Numbered from the stretch's first letter, positions 1 through 10,043 are shown. The stretch: DNA of 64,000 bases from Methanococcoides methylutens MM1 (GCF_000970325.1 NZ_CP009518.1:992001-1056000), one strand, 5' to 3'. Translations and numbers: made by a program. The notes: a model not told the origin generated them from the letters alone.

Positions 1-1275
1 ATGAATATTCAGGAGCAGGAGCGTGATGCTGCAATTGTTGACAGCACTGATATAAAAGGTCTTGAGGACTTTGCCTGCAAGGTTGTTATCCCGCCTGCTA
101 TCAAACACGAGGTTGGTGCTGATGCTCTTGCACTGATCGTAAAATCTGGTATGCTGGACTCCGACGATATCGCCATCGCAACTGATTATGGGACCAATGC
201 GGAAATGGCCCTTAAGGTTGGTAATGTGATCTATACAGGCTCAGCAGCTGCTGGTCCTGCACTTGAAGGTCAGGAAATTGGGGATGGCAGTATTGCACGT
301 CCTTTTGTTATATCAGATATAGAGTTCAATGATGGTGACCTTCGAAACTTTGTCCTTGATGAGGAGATGAACACTGTGCCTGGATCTCTTGTGAACTACA
401 AGAATGGCAATGTGGTCGAAGAAGGTTCCATTACCGCATCCGGAATCACAGGTACCGGTGTCATCGCTCTTATAGACGAAGCCATGAATAACGGAATCAT
501 CCAGTTGCCCAGTGTTAACACAAGAGACAAGATGCTCTATCTGCAGGATGGTGTCAAATTCACGGAAAAAGATCTTGCAGAAGCCGGAAGGGCCATTGGT
601 GCCATACGTGCAGGGCATGTTACTCTCTGTAATGCTGCAGATATATCAATGGAAGATGTCCAGATAGCGTACATGTCCGGTGCAGCAGGAACATACATGG
701 ATGCATTGAAAGCACATCGTATCGGTATGATCCCCTACAACGTTGCAAATGTGTGCCAGATCGGAAATACTTCCCTGACAGTTGCAAAAGAGATCCTGCT
801 ATCGGAAGACAGGTTATGGGAACTCCAGAACATAGCAAGGGAGATCGTTGGTACTCATGTGATGTTCGCAACAGATGAGGCATTTAAAGAAGCTTACATC
901 CTTGAACTTTCTTACTGGAACGAAGGAATGCCTTTCAAGGCCCTGAAAAAGTTCCTGAAGAAAAAAGGCCTTCCGACACTTGATGTTGTAAAGTCTACTC
1001 CTGAGGTAGAAAAGCGTGTTGTAAAAGATATTCCTGACCTTGGTGATGAGGGTCTGCATGTTCTTGAACAGGTTGGCACCTATCTCAGGATGGAAGTAGA
1101 GGGATGTATCGATTGTCACAAGTGTATGGAAGTCTGTCCAAACGATGCCCTTGAAGAAGAGGATTGCAATGTCAGCATACGAACTGATCTTTGTGACGGA
1201 GCACATTGCCAGAAATGTATCCATGCATGTCCTGAGGATGTTCTTGACTGGAATAAGCTCAATGTGATAGGCTAA
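1..1275 (+). CDS. ramA: RamA-family corrinoid protein reductive activase (5' truncated by window edge)
   Basis: This is the C-terminal 424 residues of a RamA-type ATP-dependent activase, which reduces the inactive Co(II) corrinoid of methylamine methyltransferase corrinoid proteins back to Co(I). The ASKHA-type core is visible in the DYGTNAEMAL and SAAAGPALEG motifs and in GITGTGVI. The C-terminus carries two ferredoxin-like cluster motifs, CIDCHKCMEVCP and CDGAHCQKCIHACP; the second has the wider CX4CX2CX3C spacing known in RamA. Family members are near 540 residues, so roughly 115 N-terminal residues lie upstream of the window. The ATG at position 1 is probably an internal methionine and not the true start. 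It could be a paralogue dedicated to another substrate, and its nearest intact methyltransferase genes here are for methanol. Confidence 0.9.
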   Translation: MNIQEQERDAAIVDSTDIKGLEDFACKVVIPPAIKHEVGADALALIVKSGMLDSDDIAIATDYGTNAEMALKVGNVIYTGSAAAGPALEGQEIGDGSIARPFVISDIEFNDGDLRNFVLDEEMNTVPGSLVNYKNGNVVEEGSITASGITGTGVIALIDEAMNNGIIQLPSVNTRDKMLYLQDGVKFTEKDLAEAGRAIGAIRAGHVTLCNAADISMEDVQIAYMSGAAGTYMDALKAHRIGMIPYNVANVCQIGNTSLTVAKEILLSEDRLWELQNIAREIVGTHVMFATDEAFKEAYILELSYWNEGMPFKALKKFLKKKGLPTLDVVKSTPEVEKRVVKDIPDLGDEGLHVLEQVGTYLRMEVEGCIDCHKCMEVCPNDALEEEDCNVSIRTDLCDGAHCQKCIHACPEDVLDWNKLNVIG

Positions 1276-1306
1276 ACCTAAGTAAAACTAATAGATTTGA
1301 TTATAA

Positions 1307-1397
1307 GCTCACATCTATAAGGTACTCTGTACTGGATATTGATCTAAAAGTAAAGGATTGGATCGAAGGAAGCTACTATAGATCATTAGATGTGAGC
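1307..1397. other. Nested inverted repeat / candidate structured RNA after ramA
   Basis: The 306-base gap between ramA and the PAS protein contains a perfect 11-bp inverted repeat, GCTCACATCTA at 1307-1317 and TAGATGTGAGC at 1387-1397. Inside it lie a small hairpin (GTAC-TCT-GTAC near 1322-1332) and a second arm pair, GATCTA at 1341-1346 with TAGATC at 1379-1384. This forms a three-way-junction shape of about 91 nt. No T-run follows, so it is not a typical terminator. It could be a 3' UTR structure, a small RNA or a tiny palindromic mobile element, but no target-site duplication is evident. The rest of the gap is AT-rich with a TATA-like stretch near 1541-1550. Confidence 0.5.
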
Positions 1398-1581
1398 AAT
1401 TTAATTTATTCGTTAATTTAAGATAACCCTTTCGTTTAGATAACTCTTTCGTTCATTTGTCAAATATATATGAAAACGAAGGTACATCAGATTGGAGTTA
1501 TTTTTAAAATTGCTATTCAGGATATATTGAAAAATCCAAAGCAATAAATACGTTAGTCTTCACATTAACAACTAAAAGTCC

Positions 1582-4500
1582 GTGAAGCAGGAAACATCAC
1601 AAAAACGTGCAAAACGGGAGATGTATACTATATACAATTCCAGAGTTAATGCGGGCTTTAAGCCTGCTGAAAAGGAGTCAATCTTAGCAGCGCTGGGCAG
1701 TATGCCCGAATTCAATAGCGAAGGCTCTGTCTTTTTCTTATGGGATCTTGAGAATGGCTGGAAGATCCTGGATGTTTCTGAAAATGTATCACTTTTCGGA
1801 TATAGTGCTGAAGAATGTGTGGCGGAGGATATTTCGTATTCAGATCTTGTTCACCCTCATGACCTGAAGCGTATAGTTTCCGAAATAGATGGTTATCGGG
1901 AAACTAAAGGAATCTCGTCGTTTGTCCAGAGTTACAGGATACTGGCAAAGGATGGCTCTATAGTGCAGGTAAGGGTTCTTACCAGTCTTGTAGTTGATGC
2001 TGATGGTTCTATCGGATCTGCCTGTGGTTTTATGATCGAAATGCTTGATCTGTCTGGTTTCGGTCATGCAAACTGTCGTTTTGAGCCGATCGTAAGTTCC
2101 CTAAAGGAGTCTCTTTTGGTGGTGAACAATGATCTTGAAGCGACCTATGCGAACGATTCATTCTATGAAATGTTCAAAGTCAGGTCGGAAGACATAATTG
2201 GTAAAGAGGCGGAAAAACTTGCTGAGTTCTGGGAGAATTCTCCTGATTTAGTTTCCAGATTCAAAGAGGTTTGTTCGCAAGGCAAAATTCTCAGAGATTT
2301 TGAATTCACATATACATTCAGCGGTGTTGGTACACGTTCCATTTCACTGAATGCAAGTCGTATATCTTTGATGGGAGATGATGAATGTCTGGTGCTTTTA
2401 GCATTTGAAGACATCACTGAACTGAAAAAAGCAGAGGAACTGATATCATCTGAAGAGAAATATTCTACCCTCGTTGAAAAAGGAATTGAAGGTATCATTG
2501 TTGTTCAGGATAATCTTATTAAATATACTAATTCAAAGTTCTGTGAACTCAGAGGCCTGTCAAGGGAAGATGTCATAGGTTCGGACCTGCTATCACACCT
2601 TCCTACTGAATATCAACGTATGGTCTCAAGAAGGGTCAAAAAATGGCTTTCTGGCAAAAAGGACCCTAAAAGTTATGAAGTGAGCCTTTTTTCAAAAGAT
2701 AATGAAATCATCCCTGTGGAAATAACCGGGTCAGTTGATGACTATGAGGGAAAACCTGGTCTTATTCTTAGCATTAATGATATTCGGGAAAAAAGGAAGG
2801 CAAAAGAAGCTCTTGTAGATACTGAGAAGAACTTCAGGCTTCTCTTTGAGAAATCCCCTATGGGGATTGTACGTTTCGATCAGCAAGGTATCATCATCAA
2901 CTCAAACGAAGCATTTGGTGAATTGTTTGAAATCTCTTCTGAAAATGCTATTGGAAAGAGTCTTTTTGATCTCCTGAAAAACCACGAGGTCAGTGAAGGG
3001 ATCAATAAGATCCTTAAAGGAAGATCAAACACATTTGAAGCTGAAACACAGCTTCCAAAAAGAAACGGCTCTCTATTGCTTCGTTTGAATGTAAGTTCAT
3101 TAATCGTAGATGGTTTCCCTCAAGGTGGCATGGCTCTCTTTGACGATATAACCCTGCACAAGGTGGGTGAGGAGTCCCTCCAGCAGAACGAGTCCCGTCT
3201 GAAAATACTTCTTGAACTCAGCCAGATGGAAGGTCAGGAGGTATCCAGTATTACCCGATTTGCTCTTCGTTCGGCTCTGGATCTCACACAGAGTAATAGT
3301 GGTTATCTTGTAAGGATGGGGGATAATGAAATACCCAGTAAGGTCCTGTGCCTTTCAAAAGACGAGCAAGGTCAGTATTCATTTACTGAAGATATCCATG
3401 ATTGCTCTTCTGAGCTGAAAAAGGACTTTTTGAAGCGCATTGCAAAAAGTGTGCCTTTGTATTCTAACATTATGGAAGAATACGATTACCCTGATGGTCT
3501 GGGAAAAGATGTCAAACTACTGGAAATCCCATTCTACGAGGGTGGTTCCATCCGTTTTGTTCTGGGGATTGGTAAGAAGGATAAAGCATATAGTTACTTT
3601 GATACACATAATATTAAGCTGCTTCTTCAGGCCATGTGGGAACTTATTGTTCACAAGGAAGCGGATGAAGCGCTCAGGGCATCCGAGGAGAAATATTCCA
3701 CGCTCATTGAAAAAGGAAATGATGGTGTTGTCATAGTTCAGGGAGGTATGCTCCAATTTGTAAATACAATGTTCTCTGAGATCGTGGGGATATCCCGCGA
3801 TAAGGTGGAGGGCACAAAATTTTCAGATTATCTGGTACCTGAATACAAAAGAATGATCGAAAAGCTATTCTCAAAGGTACTTGAAAGGAAAAAGAGTATC
3901 AATCGCAGGTCTGAAGTTCTCCTTCTGGGAAAAGGTGGAAAGTCTGTTCCTGTTGAGATTATGATCTCCCACATTGAACACAAAGGGATGCCTTCGGTCA
4001 TGGCTATTATTCATGATATTACCGAGCAGAAAGAAAAAGAACAGAAACTGCTGGAAGCATTAGAGGTCCAAAAGCTCCTTCAGGAAGTAATAAAGACGAG
4101 TCCTGCTGTTGTTTTCTTCTGGGGTTCTGATCCGGAATGGCCTGTAGAGTTCGTGTCTGAAAATATCGAAAAGCTTGGTTATTCTCCAGATGATTTCCTT
4201 TCGGGAGAGTTGAACTACAGTGACATTATTCACCCTTCTGATTCTGAAAGGGTACATGCATACTTTGCTCGAAAGCACGCTGAAGGTGCTTCTGAGTATC
4301 GTGTAGAGTACCGTATAATAACAAAATCCGGAGATATTCGATGGGTGGAGGAAAGAACGACTCCGAAATATAATGAGGAAGGCGAGCTTACAAATTTGCA
4401 GGGTATAATCCTTGACATAACCGAGCGTAAAAGGATTAACCAGTTCCTTAATATTGAGTCCGAGGTGGGAAATTTCTTTACTCCATCTGGTGATCTTCAG

Positions 4501-5280
4501 GAAACTTTTGACCAGCTTCTGGAGTTTTCTTTACATACAGAGGGTCTTGATTGTGGTGCTCTTTATATCGTAGACAAGAACAGTGGCGATCTGAATCTTG
4601 TATCACATAATGGTTTGTCTGACGATTTTGTTAAGACGAACTCCCACTTTAGCTCCGACTCCATACAAAGCAGGTTCTTCCTGGCGGGCTATCCGGTCTA
4701 TAAGCTTTATTATGAAATTTTCCCATTGACCCGTCATGATGATCGTGTGGATGAAGGGCTTCTTGCTACTGCAATTGTCCCTGTGAAGTACAGGGAAGAG
4801 ACCGTGGCAGTTCTATTTCTTGGATCCCATCTTGAGTATGATATGCCCTATGATGTTCATACATCAGTGGAGACAATTGCCGGGCAGATCGGATCCATAA
4901 TAGGTCGTGTTGAGACCGAGGTTGATCTGCAGAAGAACCAGAACGACCTGAAATTGCTTCTTGACAGCATCGAAGACCTGATATTTGTTCTTGATAATGA
5001 GGGCTGCGTTCTATATACAAATGAAAGCGTGACAAAAAGACTTGGTTATTCAAAAGAGGAGATTACCGGTATGAATTTCATAAAAATGCATCCTCATAAT
5101 AAAGTGCTGGATGTAGCAAACCATTTTAGTGATGCTGTTTCAGGTAAGGGAGCACTTTTCTCACTTCCTTTGCTAACCAGTAACGGGATGGTGGTTTCTG
5201 TTGAGACACGGTTGGCAAAAGGTAGCTGGAACAAACAGGATGCATTGGTCGCTACCTGCCGTGAGTTGAACAGAACCTGA
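1582..5280 (+). CDS. Multi-PAS/GAF sensory protein lacking a visible kinase domain
   Basis: This is a 1232-residue soluble protein made almost entirely of sensory modules. Approximate order: PAS (55-155), PAS (175-280), PAS (295-405), PAS (415-530), GAF-like (540-700), PAS (710-820), PAS with PAC (845-955), GAF-like (960-1110) and PAS (1125-1230). No HisKA, HATPase, GGDEF or HTH output domain is seen, and the protein ends shortly after the last PAS. There are no transmembrane segments. In Methanosarcina, multi-PAS/GAF proteins (for example MsmS) sit near methyltransferase genes and their regulators; the position upstream of mtaCB1 suggests a similar role, which is inference. The GTG start has no clear ribosome site; a TATA-like element about 35 nt upstream would make it nearly leaderless, and ATG 1621 is an alternative. 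Confidence 0.8.
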   Translation: MKQETSQKRAKREMYTIYNSRVNAGFKPAEKESILAALGSMPEFNSEGSVFFLWDLENGWKILDVSENVSLFGYSAEECVAEDISYSDLVHPHDLKRIVSEIDGYRETKGISSFVQSYRILAKDGSIVQVRVLTSLVVDADGSIGSACGFMIEMLDLSGFGHANCRFEPIVSSLKESLLVVNNDLEATYANDSFYEMFKVRSEDIIGKEAEKLAEFWENSPDLVSRFKEVCSQGKILRDFEFTYTFSGVGTRSISLNASRISLMGDDECLVLLAFEDITELKKAEELISSEEKYSTLVEKGIEGIIVVQDNLIKYTNSKFCELRGLSREDVIGSDLLSHLPTEYQRMVSRRVKKWLSGKKDPKSYEVSLFSKDNEIIPVEITGSVDDYEGKPGLILSINDIREKRKAKEALVDTEKNFRLLFEKSPMGIVRFDQQGIIINSNEAFGELFEISSENAIGKSLFDLLKNHEVSEGINKILKGRSNTFEAETQLPKRNGSLLLRLNVSSLIVDGFPQGGMALFDDITLHKVGEESLQQNESRLKILLELSQMEGQEVSSITRFALRSALDLTQSNSGYLVRMGDNEIPSKVLCLSKDEQGQYSFTEDIHDCSSELKKDFLKRIAKSVPLYSNIMEEYDYPDGLGKDVKLLEIPFYEGGSIRFVLGIGKKDKAYSYFDTHNIKLLLQAMWELIVHKEADEALRASEEKYSTLIEKGNDGVVIVQGGMLQFVNTMFSEIVGISRDKVEGTKFSDYLVPEYKRMIEKLFSKVLERKKSINRRSEVLLLGKGGKSVPVEIMISHIEHKGMPSVMAIIHDITEQKEKEQKLLEALEVQKLLQEVIKTSPAVVFFWGSDPEWPVEFVSENIEKLGYSPDDFLSGELNYSDIIHPSDSERVHAYFARKHAEGASEYRVEYRIITKSGDIRWVEERTTPKYNEEGELTNLQGIILDITERKRINQFLNIESEVGNFFTPSGDLQETFDQLLEFSLHTEGLDCGALYIVDKNSGDLNLVSHNGLSDDFVKTNSHFSSDSIQSRFFLAGYPVYKLYYEIFPLTRHDDRVDEGLLATAIVPVKYREETVAVLFLGSHLEYDMPYDVHTSVETIAGQIGSIIGRVETEVDLQKNQNDLKLLLDSIEDLIFVLDNEGCVLYTNESVTKRLGYSKEEITGMNFIKMHPHNKVLDVANHFSDAVSGKGALFSLPLLTSNGMVVSVETRLAKGSWNKQDALVATCRELNRT

Positions 5281-5417
5281 TATTCATATTCCGGAAGTTA
5301 TCACTTTAAATAGTTCAATAAAGTATTTATTGTATCTGACATCATGATTTATTAATCTGAATTCATTAATTATTATTGGATGGACCATGGCCATTGATAT
5401 TTATGGAGGAGTAATTT

Positions 5418-6182
5418 TTGATTGACATAAATCCTCAACGTACCCTGGTACGGTACAATGTAAGGATAGAGCAGGAAATGACGCCTGAAGAGGTTGCAGA
5501 GGGCTTGTTCCCTGCAGATGAAGCTATACGTGAGGTCGCAAGGGCGGTTTTTAATGGCGATGAAGATGAAGTTGTGGAGAGTCTTAAGAATGCCATTGAC
5601 AAAGGTAAGGACCCTCTGTCTCTGATAAATAATGCACTTATGGTAGGGATGGAGGTAGTTTCAACACTTTATGATGATAATATGCTTTACCTTCCTGATG
5701 TTATTATCTCAGCCCAGGCAATGATCGAAGGAATTGAGTTCTGTAAGGAGCAGTCGGGAGAGGAACACGAATACAAGGGTAAGATAATTTCATATGTTGT
5801 GGAGGGTGATATTCACGACATCGGCAAGAAGATCGTAACAGTGCTTCTCAGGGCAAAAGGGTATGAGGTCATTGATCTTGGAAAGGATGTTCCTGTCGAA
5901 GAGGTTATATCTGCTGTGAAAAGAGAGAAACCTATCATGGTTACCGGAACTGCTCTTATGACAACTACAATGTCTGCATTCAGTGATGTAAATTCACGTC
6001 TTCTTGATAGTGATATTAATGTTCCCGTGGTATGTGGCGGGGGTGCAGTTAACCAGGATTTCGTTTCCCAGTACGATCTTGGTCTCTATTGTGAAGAAGC
6101 AGCGGATGTTCCGAAGATCGCAGATGCTATTCTGAAAGGATTTGATATTGAAAGCCTCAGGAAGGAGTTCCACAAACATTGA
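5418..6182 (+). CDS. mtaC: Methanol-specific corrinoid protein MtaC, copy 1
   Basis: This 254-residue corrinoid protein accepts the methyl group of methanol from MtaB and passes it to the CoM methyltransferase MtaA. The N-terminal half is a B12-binding cap helical bundle. The C-terminal half is a Rossmann B12 domain with the DXHXXG signature EGDIHDIGKK, whose His is the lower cobalt ligand, and with GTALMTTTM and CGGGAVN. The start is TTG with a strong ribosome site, GGAGGAG at 5405-5411. mtaB begins 13 bases after the stop, so the two are co-transcribed. This copy is clearly more diverged than copies 2 and 3, especially in the first 60 residues, and it lacks the long conserved leader of those copies. 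Confidence 0.95.
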   Translation: MIDINPQRTLVRYNVRIEQEMTPEEVAEGLFPADEAIREVARAVFNGDEDEVVESLKNAIDKGKDPLSLINNALMVGMEVVSTLYDDNMLYLPDVIISAQAMIEGIEFCKEQSGEEHEYKGKIISYVVEGDIHDIGKKIVTVLLRAKGYEVIDLGKDVPVEEVISAVKREKPIMVTGTALMTTTMSAFSDVNSRLLDSDINVPVVCGGGAVNQDFVSQYDLGLYCEEAADVPKIADAILKGFDIESLRKEFHKH

Positions 6183-6195
6183 TGGTGGTTTATTC

Positions 6196-7581
6196 ATGGA
6201 TATAAAACGCTACACAAAAATGGCATATGATGATTTTGAGGACATGGTCTTCGGACATTGTCCTAATCCTCTAAGTACGGGTTTTGATCTGGAGATCGGA
6301 GCTGGTTACACTTCTGCAGAGGTGAATTATGCACCCAGACCTTCATCAGGAAAGTCTAAAGAAACGCTTGTTGCAGAATATGAGAAGATCACAACTGACG
6401 TCCTTCAAAGGATGGTTCAGGTGGGTTTCCCTTCTGTGGTGCTTGAGACCGAACATGTTCTTCCAATGACAATGAACCCTGAGTGGGGAGCAGAGATATC
6501 ACATGCTCAGAAGGCAATAATGGAAGAATATTATGATGAATACGGTATCAAATGTGCATTGCGTACTACTCTTGCTGACATCCGTGGAGGTCGTGAGACC
6601 CTTGACCTGCGTGGTGATCACTATGATATTCTTATGGAATCGTTTGATCAGGTAGCATCCAGTGGTTCCGATATGCTGTCCATTGAATCGCTTGGTGGGA
6701 AGGGTGCTTTTGACAATGCAATTCTCCATAATGACATTCCGGGAATCTTGTTCTCCATAGGAATTCTTGGAACTCTTGATGTTGAATATCTCTGGTCTGA
6801 GATTAGCAGTATTGCAAAAAAGCACAATGTGATCGCCGCAGGAGATACTGATTGTTCCCAGGCCAATACTGCAATGTTCATCGCAGGAGGTCTTCTTGAC
6901 AGGAAACTCGCACATACTATGGCTATAGTGGCAAGAGCAATCTCAGCACCAAGATCACTCGCAGCATATGAAGCAGGAGCTGTAGGACCCGGTAAGGATT
7001 GCGGATATGAAAACACGATCATAAAAGCAATTGCTGGTGTACCTATCTCGCAGGAAGGAAAAGCTTCAACCTGTGCACACTCTGATGTCATGGGTAACCT
7101 TGTCATGCAGTGCTGTGATCTCTGGTCCAATGAGTCCGTGGAGTACCACGGTGAATTTGGTGGAACGAGCGTCCAGTGCTGGGGTGAAACATTATCCTAT
7201 GATTGCTCTATGCTGAACACGGCTATTGAAGCCGGTTATACAAAAGTCTTCAGGGATGTGCTAATGGCCTCGGACAGATATCGTGATCCTCAGTCCTTCA
7301 TACTTGCATTTGATAATGCGTACAGGATCGGAGAGGCCATTGTAAAGGATGGTGACGACATCTACCTCCGTTCAAAGAACGCTGCAATTAAAGCCTGCGA
7401 GCTTGTTGAGAGGGGTTCAAGGGGTCAGCTGGAGCTTTCCAGGTTCGAGAAAGCATCTCTGACAAAAGCTATCAAGGCGCTTCACTCTATGACTGATGAA
7501 AAGGATGCTTTCATTGATGAGCAGATGGAAATATTCAAGGCTTCAATGCCTGAATTCAGGCCCGAAAATTATGGTTACTGA
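6196..7581 (+). CDS. mtaB: Methanol:corrinoid methyltransferase MtaB, copy 1
   Basis: This 461-residue zinc enzyme cleaves the C-O bond of methanol and methylates Co(I)-MtaC. The zinc ligands known from the Methanosarcina barkeri enzyme (Glu164, Cys220, Cys269) have counterparts here in SIESLGG, GDTDCSQ and STCAHSD. I chose ATG 6196 because it gives the same N-terminus (MDIKRYTKMAY) and the same length as the other two copies; a longer in-frame start at 6142 would overlap mtaC. It is more diverged from copies 2 and 3 than they are from each other, so it may be an isozyme for different growth conditions. Confidence 0.95.
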   Translation: MDIKRYTKMAYDDFEDMVFGHCPNPLSTGFDLEIGAGYTSAEVNYAPRPSSGKSKETLVAEYEKITTDVLQRMVQVGFPSVVLETEHVLPMTMNPEWGAEISHAQKAIMEEYYDEYGIKCALRTTLADIRGGRETLDLRGDHYDILMESFDQVASSGSDMLSIESLGGKGAFDNAILHNDIPGILFSIGILGTLDVEYLWSEISSIAKKHNVIAAGDTDCSQANTAMFIAGGLLDRKLAHTMAIVARAISAPRSLAAYEAGAVGPGKDCGYENTIIKAIAGVPISQEGKASTCAHSDVMGNLVMQCCDLWSNESVEYHGEFGGTSVQCWGETLSYDCSMLNTAIEAGYTKVFRDVLMASDRYRDPQSFILAFDNAYRIGEAIVKDGDDIYLRSKNAAIKACELVERGSRGQLELSRFEKASLTKAIKALHSMTDEKDAFIDEQMEIFKASMPEFRPENYGY

Positions 7582-7610
7582 GAAGATATCTTCTCATATT
7601 TTACTTTTTG
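7580..7610 (+). terminator. Hairpin plus T-rich tail at end of mtaCB1
   Basis: A perfect palindrome, GAGAAGAT/ATCTTCTC at 7580-7595, overlaps the mtaB stop codon and is followed by a T-rich tract. It fits a terminator or a processed 3' end of the mtaCB1 transcript. Confidence 0.55.
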
Positions 7611-7704
7611 TTCCTGCTGTTCTGGATTATTTGTTTGTCAGGATTTTTCTTGAAATATCTGAATATCTGATTCATTGTGCCATTAAAACAAAGAGGGATT
7701 ACTA

Positions 7705-9636
7705 ATGCAATATAGTCTGGGCATTGATGCGGGTGGAACATATACGGATGCAGTGATCATTAGGGATTCGGACGGGGGAGTGGTAGATGCAAAAAAAGCT
7801 TTTACCACATATCCCGATCCTCTGGGAGGAATAAAAAATGTACTGGACTCCCTTGATAAAGAATATTTAAGAGATGTAAGTCTTGTATCCGTTTCCACCA
7901 CTCTCTCGACCAACTCTCTCCTTGAAGGGACCGGTGACCCTGTGGGGCTTATACTTGTGGGTGACCATCCTGTTGAAAAAGAATTTCCAACCAGGAATGT
8001 GATTTTAGTATCCGGTGGGCATGATCATAACGGGGAGGAGCTAACACCTCTGGATATAGATACAATCCGGGATTTTGTTCTGTCAACAAAGGACGACGTA
8101 GCAGCCTATGCAGTCTCAGCTAATTTCGGAACCCGTAATCCGGAGCATGAACTTCAGACAAAGGACCTGATACGGCAATTAACCTCCATGCCTGTGGTAT
8201 GCGGGCATGAACTCTCCCAGGAACTAGGAGCATATGAAAGGGCAGTGACAGCTTTCTTGAATGCCCGTCTAATACCTATAACTACGATTTTTGTTAATTC
8301 TGTGACCTCTGACATAAAAAGGAGGGGTATAGATGCCAGGATGCTGATACTAAGGTGTGATGGTTCCGTGGCTAATGTGGAGGATGCCCTTAACAAACCT
8401 ATTGAAACAATATTTTCGGGTCCCGCTGCAAGCCTGTTAGGCGCTTCCCATCTTTCACGCAAAGATACCTGTGCAGTCATTGATGTAGGCGGGACGAGCA
8501 CTGATCTCTTATCCATTTACAATGGTGTTCCGGAGATAAGCAAATCCGGGGCCATTGTTGGTGGCTGGAAGACTCGGGTGAAAGCCATAAAGATGGAAAC
8601 TTCGGCAATGGGAGGAGATAGTCATGTATGGGTAAAGGGGGGAATGGTACACATAGGCCCCAGGAGGGTAATGCCTTTGTGTGTTGCTGCTGTGCAGTAT
8701 GCTGGTTTCCTTGAAAAGCTCAGGCATAACAAGATGTTATCCCGGGAAGATCTGAACGAGAGTTACCAGCAGACCAAGTTCTTTGTAAAGACCGGATATG
8801 AGGCATTTGGAATTGACAATTCAGAGAAAGAAGTGCTGGTTTTCATTGACTATGAACCCACATCTATCAACGATATCTCAAGACTGCTTAAAAGAACACC
8901 ATCCAGTTCCGTCCTGGAATCCTTAACTCAAAAGAGATTGATACAGGCTATCGGTTTTACTCCCACGGATGTACTGCATGTAAGAGGGGAGTACGATGCC
9001 TGGGACGATAATGCAGCCCATAGGGGGGCGGAGATGCTTTCAAAAATGGTTCGGATGGGTAAATACGAATTCTGCGATCATATAAAGGACATGGTTACGA
9101 AGAATATGGCGTTGAACCTACTGTCTTTCACACTGCCAGATACGCCTAAGAATGCAATAGAGAACATTCTAGGGGGCAAATATCCGGTAAAATTTAAACT
9201 GGAGATCCCGGTTGTGATGATAGGTGGACCCGTTAGTTCATATCTTGATGAACTGAAAAGGGTAATAGAAGCCGAGATCATAGTTCCTGATCTTGCCGCC
9301 GTTGGGAATGCCATGGGGGCACTGGTTGGAAAAGGTATCAAAAGGGTCGAGATCAACATTAGGCCATTCTCTTTAATGTCACCTGATGAAGATTTCCTTG
9401 TATTCTCCCCTGTTGGAAGGGAACGTTTTGAAAACTATATCGAAGCACTGGACTTTGCCACTGATATGGGAAAGAAACTTGTCAGGGATTATGTAAGCAA
9501 ATGTGGAATTCCAGATAGACAGATACATATCTCCACAACCAAAAAAGTCATTTCTCCTGATGGGTGGAGTCACTATCCTATGGAAACGAAATTGGTTATT
9601 GTAGGAGTTGGGACACCTTTACTGGCATTGAAATGA
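7705..9636 (+). CDS. Hydantoinase/oxoprolinase-family ASKHA protein linked to mtaCB1
   Basis: This 643-residue protein has the hydantoinase_A architecture of the ASKHA ATPase fold. Phosphate-1 motif GIDAGGTYTDAV lies at the N-terminus, phosphate-2 motif VIDVGGTSTDLL near residue 260, and the adenosine-type motif GNAMGALVGKG near 530. Family members hydrolyse ATP to open lactam or hydantoin rings, but no partner B subunit is present. A paralogue of similar length lies at 18316-20232, beside the third mtaCB copy. RamA and other corrinoid activases are also ASKHA proteins, so a role in ATP-dependent reactivation of MtaC is plausible; this is inference. There are no ferredoxin-type cysteine motifs. 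The ATG start is preceded by GAGGGA. Confidence 0.75.
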   Translation: MQYSLGIDAGGTYTDAVIIRDSDGGVVDAKKAFTTYPDPLGGIKNVLDSLDKEYLRDVSLVSVSTTLSTNSLLEGTGDPVGLILVGDHPVEKEFPTRNVILVSGGHDHNGEELTPLDIDTIRDFVLSTKDDVAAYAVSANFGTRNPEHELQTKDLIRQLTSMPVVCGHELSQELGAYERAVTAFLNARLIPITTIFVNSVTSDIKRRGIDARMLILRCDGSVANVEDALNKPIETIFSGPAASLLGASHLSRKDTCAVIDVGGTSTDLLSIYNGVPEISKSGAIVGGWKTRVKAIKMETSAMGGDSHVWVKGGMVHIGPRRVMPLCVAAVQYAGFLEKLRHNKMLSREDLNESYQQTKFFVKTGYEAFGIDNSEKEVLVFIDYEPTSINDISRLLKRTPSSSVLESLTQKRLIQAIGFTPTDVLHVRGEYDAWDDNAAHRGAEMLSKMVRMGKYEFCDHIKDMVTKNMALNLLSFTLPDTPKNAIENILGGKYPVKFKLEIPVVMIGGPVSSYLDELKRVIEAEIIVPDLAAVGNAMGALVGKGIKRVEINIRPFSLMSPDEDFLVFSPVGRERFENYIEALDFATDMGKKLVRDYVSKCGIPDRQIHISTTKKVISPDGWSHYPMETKLVIVGVGTPLLALK

Positions 9637-9980
9637 TAGAATTTCTAGTTCGGATAGATGTTCTGCTAATATTTAATTTCAGCTTTTTTAGAAAAGTATA
9701 AAAATGTAATTAAGTTCAAATTCGATTTGAAATTGTATCTAATACTTTTAATATGGAGCTTGGGCCGGGGCTTATTGTAAGGCCATCTGATGATTTACAA
9801 AGGAATATGTTTTTGGTCCAGTAGGTTTCTGTGATGTAGAGGGATAATCAATAATTAGTTGGTTTAAGCCTTAACGAATAACTGTTCATATCAAAAATGT
9901 CTGACTTTCCTTTCCGATGTCTACTTTTTCTCTTTAGAATGGGTTAATATTTGTCCTCATCCAAGTGCGGCACAAAGCAA

Positions 9981-10043
9981 TTTTCCTGTTGTAGGGACAT
10001 TTGTTTGTTGAGGTATGCGTTGCACAGAATGTTTATATTTAAG
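9981..10043 (+). promoter_or_regulatory. Conserved promoter block of mtaCB2
   Basis: TATA-like TTTATATTTAAG at 10032-10043 is preceded by GTTGCACAGA (10019-10028), TTTGTTGAG and TTTTCCTG (9981-9988). The same words in the same order and nearly the same spacing occur at 13471-13534 before mtaC3. The TATA-to-ATG distance is about 653 bases here and 656 there. The upstream words are candidate activator sites, since Msr-type regulators control mta operons in Methanosarcina. Confidence 0.7.
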
